Below the pieces are notes generated by a model. The model made no database searches. It saw only the letters and a program-made list of their open reading frames with translations, and was not told the DNA's origin. The position numbers and the translations under genes are program-made. A DNA stretch of 10,165 nt from assembly GCA_030596365.1 (NCBI GenBank), contig JAUVKG010000063.1, positions 1 to 10,165 of the forward strand. The letters run 5' to 3'. Shown piece after piece: positions 5,486 to 10,165 of this stretch; position 1 is the first letter of the stretch, and each line of letters starts with the position of its first letter. This stretch comes from Chlamydiota bacterium (GTDB taxonomy: Bacteria; Auribacterota; UBA3054; B51-G9).

Positions 5486-6732
5486 AATTCATTCGATGGC
5501 CAATTATTAGTATTCTACTTTTTTCCTTGCTAATCGGCTTTTTTATGACAAACTATTTCAGCGACTCAAAAATTAGAAACAACTTTGAATATTTTTCTTC
5601 TGAAGCTTTAAATACTATTGTTAAAGTCGGTACACTTAATCTAAATATTTTCCATTCATATTTAAGAATAGAAAATATTATAGTTATTGACCCTGTTAAT
5701 AAAAGCAAATTCGCTTTTAGAGCAAAATTTGTTGACTTACGCGCTGATATATCAAAATTTTTCGAAAAAAGAATCCTACTGAACGAAGTTAAAATTCATG
5801 ACAGCTATATCAAGCTTACTCAAACAAAAAAAGGAAAATTTACATTCCTTTCCGAAACAGCTTATAATATGGCGGAATACGAGCCGACTGTCATTAAAAT
5901 TAACAAAATCCTTACCTGGACAGCAGACCAGCTCAACCCTGTTAAAATCATTTCTCCAATTGATAAAAGCTTTACTGAAAATCAAAATCCTACCAACAAA
6001 AAGCTTAATTTAAAAATCAACACTCTTCGAAATAATACAACCACTCAACTTGTCGTTAAAGGTTATAAATTAAAATTACCGCATGACTATCCTGATTTTC
6101 TCGTAAAAAACCTGCTAATCGCAAACTGTAACATCGATTTGTTCCCTTACGCAACTAAATCACCAATCAAACTCCATAATATTCACGGAAAAATTTTTGA
6201 ACTTTCATCAAGACCGAAAAAACACCCTGAACCTGTTGCTTTTCTAGCAAACGGATTTATCGGTAAAGGAACCGACTCATGGTTTAATATTTATGTAAAA
6301 ACTGATGCCTATGCCGGAAGAACTAATATCACAATTGATTTTGCAGTCAGTAATATTTTCCTCCCGGAATTTCTCCCGCTCGTTGATGCTTATACACCAT
6401 ACGCAAGAATACTCGACATTCATAGTGGTTGGCTTACCGCGCGAGGACATTTTCAAATAACTGAAGGTAAAATCGTCCCCTCTTCAGTTTATTGTCTACT
6501 CGACAATTTTACCGCACAAGCTGCCGGCGATTTCACTGGTCTGGAATGGCTTAACTCTCTTTGCCTCAGCAATGCTTTTCTCGAAGCGGTTATTCCGGTA
6601 AACAACAAAAAGCCGTATTTTCATTTTGAAGACGCATTTGAAAATGGAAATTTCGAAACTACTATTCACAATTTTCAGCTAAAATTTAAACCTTCAGACT
6701 TCAAAGGTGATTTCCTGAATAATGTGCTTTAA
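5482..6732 (+). CDS. TIGR03545/AsmA-like membrane-anchored protein
   Basis: The 416-aa product starts MKFIRWPIISILLF, with one membrane anchor at about 7-26. A large extracytoplasmic, beta-rich region follows. Residues about 30-115 (SDSKIRNNFEYF, VKVGTLNLNIFHSYLRIENIIVIDP, FVDLRADISKFFEKRILLNEVKIHDSYIKL) fit the AsmA-like start of TIGR03545, where an amphipathic 'V.i..l.....l.i.nl.v.dp' strand set follows the anchor. Such folds occur in AsmA/DUF748 envelope proteins linked to lipid transport and outer-membrane assembly; that role is inferred here. As I recall, TIGR03545 members are usually longer, so this may be a short form. No frame disruption is visible, and the end at LNNVL is followed by a terminator candidate. 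The gene overlaps the upstream membrane gene by 4 bp. It is richer in A+T than rny. Confidence 0.7.
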   Translation: MKFIRWPIISILLFSLLIGFFMTNYFSDSKIRNNFEYFSSEALNTIVKVGTLNLNIFHSYLRIENIIVIDPVNKSKFAFRAKFVDLRADISKFFEKRILLNEVKIHDSYIKLTQTKKGKFTFLSETAYNMAEYEPTVIKINKILTWTADQLNPVKIISPIDKSFTENQNPTNKKLNLKINTLRNNTTTQLVVKGYKLKLPHDYPDFLVKNLLIANCNIDLFPYATKSPIKLHNIHGKIFELSSRPKKHPEPVAFLANGFIGKGTDSWFNIYVKTDAYAGRTNITIDFAVSNIFLPEFLPLVDAYTPYARILDIHSGWLTARGHFQITEGKIVPSSVYCLLDNFTAQAAGDFTGLEWLNSLCLSNAFLEAVIPVNNKKPYFHFEDAFENGNFETTIHNFQLKFKPSDFKGDFLNNVL

Positions 6733-6750
6733 CACCAGCTTAGTACTTTG

Positions 6751-6792
6751 AAAAAAAATGGATGAAAATAATGCGAAATCCATTGTTTTTTT
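6751..6792. terminator. Terminator candidate after the TIGR03545-like gene, possibly bidirectional
   Basis: A run of eight A (6751-6758) leads into arm AATGGAT (6757-6763). A 14-nt loop and the arm ATCCATT (6778-6784) follow, then a G and seven T (6786-6792). The A and T runs can extend the stem. The stem is AT-rich and the loop large, so strength is doubtful, but the position 18 bp after the stop codon and the T-run fit an intrinsic terminator. A small hairpin, GCAAA/TTTGC (6793-6805), follows directly. Confidence 0.5.
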
Positions 6793-6806
6793 GCAAAACC
6801 TTTGCT

Positions 6807-6830
6807 GGAGGGTCGCCGTCCCCGGCGACC
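6807..6830 (+). repeat. REP-like hairpin element, copy B
   Basis: The head GGAG (6807-6810) is followed by arm GGTCGCCG (6811-6818), loop TCCC (6819-6822) and arm CGGCGACC (6823-6830). Compared with copy A, stem pair 3 has changed from A-T to T-A and pair 7 from T-A to C-G, with both partners changed so pairing is kept. It is followed by TAAC. Confidence 0.8.
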
Positions 6831-6875
6831 TAACTGTCAAAACCGTATTATCAAAACATTTGGGTATGCAGGTTA

Positions 6876-6899
6876 GGACGTTGGGGACAACGTCCCTCC
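6876..6899 (-). repeat. REP-like hairpin element, copy C (inverted)
   Basis: On the minus strand the head GGAG (complement of 6896-6899) precedes arm GGACGTTG, loop TCCC and arm CAACGTCC (complement of 6876-6895). Stem pair 6 is T-A here instead of C-G. It faces copy B across 45 bp; the inner ends of both read TAAC directly after the stem, so B and C resemble a BIME-type REP doublet. A single GTTGGTA heptamer lies at 6902-6908, just outside the head. Confidence 0.8.
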
Positions 6900-6923
6900 A
6901 CGTTGGTATTTTGCGAAACATCC

Positions 6924-6952
6924 TTGACAAAAGCAAACATAAATGGTACTAT
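6924..6952 (+). promoter_or_regulatory. Sigma70-type promoter of the export operon
   Basis: A consensus TTGACA at 6924-6929 is followed after exactly 17 bp by TACTAT at 6947-6952, which matches TATAAT at four of six positions. Transcription would start near 6959, giving a leader of about 40 nt before the ATG at 6998. It is the best promoter in the window. It lies 24 bp beyond hairpin copy C and reads into the adaptor-permease-ATPase genes. Confidence 0.7.
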
Positions 6953-6997
6953 ATTGGTGTCAGTTCATAAATCATATAATTTTAAAATGGTTGCTTA

Positions 6998-8155
6998 ATG
7001 AAAAATATTTGGAAAATAATTAGAAAAAGCTTTAAACCAATTGCCTTTATCGTAGTGCTTGCCGCTGTTGTATATTGGATTAAATTTTCTCCTGTCCCTG
7101 TGGAAAAATATCAGGTCAAGCAAGGCGAAATTGTTAATAAAGTAATGGGAACCGGAACTTTAGACGCAAAAGTAAAAGCGATTATAAGTTCAAAAATATC
7201 AGGCCTTATAGAAAATGTTATGGTTGACCAGGGAGATAAAGTCAGCGCAAATCAATTAGTGATAACACTTGACGATGACCAGCTTAAGTTACAGATGAAA
7301 GTTGCAATGGCAAATCTTGAAACAGTAGAATCAGCGGTTAATAAACTTCTGAAAGATTTGGAATATAGTGGAGCGATACTAAATAAAGCTAAAAAAACTC
7401 ATGAACGCTCGAAAAAACTCATCTCGCAAAATACTATCAGTCAGGAAGAGTTTGATAGAGCGGATGAAGCGTTAGAAATGGCAAAAGCAAAATATAGCCA
7501 CGCAGAAGCATCAGTTGTCGAAGCCAAAAACAAAATTGTCGAAGCAAAAAAAACGTTGGAATTACGAAAAGAACAATTGGATGATTGCCAAATACGTACT
7601 CCTTTTGATGGGATAATTACTAAAAGAGAACGCGATCCCGGGAATATTGTTGTTCCGGGAAGTTCTATCCTTTCTCTCGTCTCAACAAATGTTCTTTGGA
7701 TAAAAGCATGGGTAGGCGAAACTGAATTGGCAAAAGTAAAAATAGGACAACCTGCTAAAGTCATTTTCCGTTCCGAACCTGAAAATACGTATCCCGGCAA
7801 AGTTGCGCGCATAGCGATAAAAGTTGACAGTGAAACGCGGGAATTTATTGTTGATGTTTATGTAAATAAGTTACCTGTAAATTGGGCAATAGGCCAGCGA
7901 GCCGAGGTATATATTGAAACAGAGAAAAAGGAAAATGTATTTATAATTCCCGAAAAATATATAAAATGGCAAAAAAATAAACCTGGAGTCTTTGTTGATA
8001 ATAAAGGAAATGCATCGTGGCAAAATGTCAAAACAGGATTGAATAGCGGTAATGTTATTGAAATTATCGAGGGACTGAAAATAGGTGACAATGTCCTGAA
8101 TCCGGTAAATTCAAAAAATAAATTGAAAAACAAAACCAGGATATTTGTTAAATGA
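6998..8155 (+). CDS. Periplasmic adaptor (membrane fusion) protein of an ABC exporter, HlyD/MacA/DevB type
   Basis: The 385-aa product has an uncleaved N-terminal membrane anchor at about 14-30. The first half of a biotinyl-lipoyl-like domain follows (about 61-94, AIISSKISGLIENVMVDQGD), then a long alpha-helical hairpin (about 95-195, rich in A, E and K). The second lipoyl half is at about 199-230 (IRTPFDGIITKRERDPGNIV), then a beta-barrel (about 235-300) and a membrane-proximal domain. This is the standard order for adaptors linking an inner-membrane transporter to a TolC-like channel. No outer-membrane channel gene is in the window. The stop overlaps the permease ATG as ATGA. A sigma70-like promoter lies about 70 bp upstream; no Shine-Dalgarno is visible. 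The start is the first ATG after the promoter and directly precedes the anchor. The substrate cannot be told from sequence. Confidence 0.92.
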   Translation: MKNIWKIIRKSFKPIAFIVVLAAVVYWIKFSPVPVEKYQVKQGEIVNKVMGTGTLDAKVKAIISSKISGLIENVMVDQGDKVSANQLVITLDDDQLKLQMKVAMANLETVESAVNKLLKDLEYSGAILNKAKKTHERSKKLISQNTISQEEFDRADEALEMAKAKYSHAEASVVEAKNKIVEAKKTLELRKEQLDDCQIRTPFDGIITKRERDPGNIVVPGSSILSLVSTNVLWIKAWVGETELAKVKIGQPAKVIFRSEPENTYPGKVARIAIKVDSETREFIVDVYVNKLPVNWAIGQRAEVYIETEKKENVFIIPEKYIKWQKNKPGVFVDNKGNASWQNVKTGLNSGNVIEIIEGLKIGDNVLNPVNSKNKLKNKTRIFVK

Positions 8156-9363
8156 ATCTTGCTATTAAAGATATCCGGCATAATCTCGGCCGATTTGCTT
8201 TGACCTCTATTGGAATAGGAATGCTTCTTATGATTGTCATGGGAATGGCTGGAATATACAGAGGTATTATCGAAGATGCCACTTTGCTTATTAACAATAT
8301 CAACTCCGATATATGGGTCGTCCAACACAATACGCGTGGACCTTTTGCGGAACTTTCACGTGTACCTCAGAATCTCATTCATAGAACACTGGCTATTCCG
8401 GGTGTTGTAACTGCCAGAAATTTTGTTCAACACACAATCCAACGCAAAAATAATGGCAAACGCCTGCGCATGACAGTTGTTGGGCTTGACTGGCCTGTAG
8501 ATAAAGGCGAGTGGGTTCCTCTGATTGCAGGTCGGAAATTAAATCAAAATCATTATGAAATGATCGCTGATAAATCTTTGGGATTGCGGCTTGGTGAAAA
8601 AATTACATTAGGGAAAAATACTTATTCCGTTGTGGGGATTACTTCAAGTATGATTAGCTCGGGTGGGGATGGTATAGGATTCTTTTCTGTTCAAGATGCT
8701 CTGAAAATACAGTTTGATAAACCCGGAGAAGCAACTCGACTCGAAAAAATGTCACGCGTAGCACGTATGGAAAAAAGTGATCGCGGTTTAAAACAACCCG
8801 GTTTAATTGATTTTATATCTCAGGATGCTTCTCAATTACCAGGACTGGCCAAACCGCAAGTGAGTGCCGTTGTACTAAAACTTAGTCCCGGTGCAAATCT
8901 AAAATATGTTATGGATACTATTGAAGGCTGGGGAGATGTTTCTGCATATACAAATAAAGATGAAATGGAATTTTTGTTAAAGGGATCGGTAGAAAAAGCG
9001 AAAAAGCAAATCGGGCTCTTCCGTGTGCTTCTAACAATTATTTCCGCTATTATCATGGCGCTGATTCTTTATACATTAACGTTAGATAAAATTCACAGTA
9101 TTGCTCTATTGAAACTTATTGGCGCTCCAAATTGGATTACCTTAAAACTTATCCTGCAACAAGCTCTTATTTTAGGCTTTTTGGGTTATGGAATTGCCTA
9201 TTTCCTGGGACAAAAAATATTCCCACGCTTTCCAAGAAGAGTCATTTTGTCAGGTGATGATCTTTTCCAACTGGCAATTATTGTAGTCGTTATTTCAGTC
9301 GCTTCAAGCTTCCTTGGCATTTGGAGGGCATTGAAAGTGGAACCTAATGAAGCATTAAATTGA
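8152..9363 (+). CDS. ABC exporter permease, FtsX/MacB family (DevC-like position)
   Basis: The 403-aa product has the four-segment FtsX layout. TM1 is at about 14-36. A periplasmic MacB-PCD-like domain follows (about 38-285, with IWVVQHNTRGPFAELSR and MTVVGLDW). TM2 is at about 289-308, TM3 at about 331-353 and TM4 at about 372-391. The cytosolic loop HSIALLKLIGAPNW (315-328) is the coupling helix region contacting the ATPase, and ALKVEPNEAL at the C-terminus is the usual FtsX ending. Family knowledge: such permeases do not pass substrate through the membrane but convert ATPase motion into periplasmic movement of adaptor and channel (MacB-type mechanotransmission). The ATG overlaps the adaptor stop. 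The ATPase is a separate gene 7 bp downstream, unlike MacB proper, where it is fused; the order adaptor-permease-ATPase is that of DevBCA. LolCDE-like function is less likely because an adaptor is present. Confidence 0.9.
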   Translation: MNLAIKDIRHNLGRFALTSIGIGMLLMIVMGMAGIYRGIIEDATLLINNINSDIWVVQHNTRGPFAELSRVPQNLIHRTLAIPGVVTARNFVQHTIQRKNNGKRLRMTVVGLDWPVDKGEWVPLIAGRKLNQNHYEMIADKSLGLRLGEKITLGKNTYSVVGITSSMISSGGDGIGFFSVQDALKIQFDKPGEATRLEKMSRVARMEKSDRGLKQPGLIDFISQDASQLPGLAKPQVSAVVLKLSPGANLKYVMDTIEGWGDVSAYTNKDEMEFLLKGSVEKAKKQIGLFRVLLTIISAIIMALILYTLTLDKIHSIALLKLIGAPNWITLKLILQQALILGFLGYGIAYFLGQKIFPRFPRRVILSGDDLFQLAIIVVVISVASSFLGIWRALKVEPNEALN

Positions 9364-9370
9364 TTTAATT

Positions 9371-10069
9371 ATGACAGATAAATTTGCAATTCAAGCAGAA
9401 GGTTTGAAAAAAATATATGGCAGCGGAAATACCGAAGTCATTGCTATGCAGCACGCATCTATGCATGTCGCTTATGGTGAAATTGTAGCACTTCTTGGTC
9501 CCAGTGGTGCAGGTAAATCAACATTCCTTACTGCAATTGGTCTTATTAATCCCCCGACAATAGGGAGGATTAAAATAAGCGGCAATTTAGTGCTGGATGG
9601 TCCTCAGCCAATGGTGGATCTGAAAAAATTCAGAAGAAAACATCTTGGTTTCGTGTTTCAAAAATCTAACCTGATCCCTTTTCTGACTGCAAGGGAAAAT
9701 GTTCAGATCGCTTTGGAAATTAATGGCTACAGCCCAAAAATTTCACATAAACGTGCTTTGGAACTTTTAAACGAATTGGGAATGAAAGACCGCGCAGATA
9801 ATTATCCCGCAATGCTGTCAGGAGGACAACAGCAACGTGTTGCAATCAGTCGCGCTCTTGCTAATCAGCCTGCTGTTATACTTGCAGATGAACCAACTGC
9901 CGCTTTGGACAGTCATTTAGGCAGAAAGGTTATGGAACTATTCCGGGATCTCTCCCGCAAGCATGGAACCGCAGTTATTGTTGTCACTCATGATCAACGT
10001 GCCCTTGATGTATTTGATTCAATTTACGAAATGGAAGACGGCATTATTAATCCTAAAAAACACAATTGA
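9371..10069 (+). CDS. ABC exporter ATPase, MacB/LolD/DevA family
   Basis: The 232-aa product is a complete single nucleotide-binding domain. It has Walker A GPSGAGKST (43-51), Q-loop Q97 in FVFQKSNLIPFLTARENV, signature LSGGQQQR (149-156), Walker B VILADEP (169-175) with the catalytic E174, D-loop AALDS (177-181) and switch H207 in VTHD. The FVFQ..NL.P.LTA.ENV string is typical of the MacB/LolD/FtsE subgroup that powers FtsX-type permeases. It should dimerise at the cytosolic face of the 8152-9363 permease. The start at 9371 has no Shine-Dalgarno and lies 7 bp after the permease stop, so translation probably depends on coupling. The gene ends the operon; a weak terminator candidate follows. 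Confidence 0.95.
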   Translation: MTDKFAIQAEGLKKIYGSGNTEVIAMQHASMHVAYGEIVALLGPSGAGKSTFLTAIGLINPPTIGRIKISGNLVLDGPQPMVDLKKFRRKHLGFVFQKSNLIPFLTARENVQIALEINGYSPKISHKRALELLNELGMKDRADNYPAMLSGGQQQRVAISRALANQPAVILADEPTAALDSHLGRKVMELFRDLSRKHGTAVIVVTHDQRALDVFDSIYEMEDGIINPKKHN

Positions 10070-10097
10070 ATTTGCCCTTTCAGGAATAATGTTTTAT

Positions 10098-10133
10098 GCA
10101 AACTTGTGACTAATTTGACGTTTGCTTAGTTTT
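10098..10133 (+). terminator. Weak terminator candidate after the export operon
   Basis: GCAAAC (10098-10103) and GTTTGC (10120-10125) form a 6-bp stem around a 16-nt loop, followed by TTAGTTTT (10126-10133). Position 28 bp after the ATPase stop fits, but the loop is large and the T-run interrupted. Confidence 0.3.
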
Positions 10134-10134
10134 C

Positions 10135-10165
10135 CCGCGACAAGAATTCCTCTGCCCTGTCGCGG
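10135..10165. repeat. GC-rich hairpin at the window edge
   Basis: CCGCGACA (10135-10142) and TGTCGCGG (10158-10165) form a perfect 8-bp stem around a 15-nt loop that contains GAATTC. The preceding base is C, so the stem may extend if base 10166 is G. The GC-rich stem stands out from the AT-rich surroundings. It may be another hairpin repeat family or part of a terminator; the window ends here. Confidence 0.5.

Noticed and set aside
6758..6970. Short + strand open frame (70 codons) in the gap before the adaptor gene
   Set aside because: It spans the terminator candidate, both hairpin elements and the promoter; its sequence is explained by these and has no family resemblance.
4105..10110. Shared GTGACTAA string at 4097-4104 and 10106-10113
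   Set aside because: It is eight bases with one weakly similar flank; in AT-rich spacers this is within chance and no element boundaries are visible.

Overview
The window reads as a low-GC chromosomal segment from a Gram-negative (outer-membrane) bacterium. All recognised genes lie on the + strand. My best guess is Planctomycetota or another PVC-type lineage (Phycisphaerae/Sedimentisphaerales-like), with Omnitrophota or similar as alternatives. The guess rests on RNase Y occurring beside outer-membrane-type genes (a lipoprotein, a periplasmic adaptor and a TIGR03546/TIGR03545-like pair), on the many starts without a Shine-Dalgarno sequence, and on the heptamer and hairpin repeats. No rRNA or other phylogenetic marker is present, so the assignment is weak.

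Layout. Positions 1-471 are the 3' end of rarA (replication-fork AAA+ ATPase). Next comes a nucleic-acid cluster: rny (RNase Y, 496-2049), ymdB (metallophosphoesterase, 2170-2949), an unrecognised 125-aa protein (2973-3350) and comF (3347-4081, overlapping by ATGA). A putative lipoprotein follows at 4115-4726. A 321-bp gene-free stretch rich in repeats separates it from a translationally coupled pair of envelope genes of unknown function, TIGR03546/DUF2062-like (5048-5485) and TIGR03545/AsmA-like (5482-6732). A second repeat-rich gap (6733-6997) carries a terminator candidate, two inverted hairpin elements and a good sigma70-type promoter. That promoter faces a three-gene export operon: HlyD/MacA-type adaptor (6998-8155), FtsX/MacB-type permease (8152-9363) and ABC ATPase (9371-10069).

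How the genes work together. RNase Y and YmdB are adjacent in Bacillus subtilis too, and form the RNA-turnover core. The adaptor, permease and ATPase should assemble into a tripartite MacAB/DevBCA-like exporter with an outer-membrane channel encoded elsewhere. The TIGR03546/TIGR03545-like pair is a recurrent two-gene unit of unknown function.

The most unusual content is intergenic. (1) There are four arrays of 7-bp repeats with different sequences, all of which can be phased as RTY-NNNN. (2) A REP-like hairpin is present in three copies with a constant GGAG head, constant TCCC loop and compensatory changes at three stem pairs; two copies face each other like a BIME. A second, GTAG-headed imperfect hairpin sits inside one heptamer array. 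Together they look like a non-autonomous repeat system whose mobilising enzyme, if any, is outside the window.
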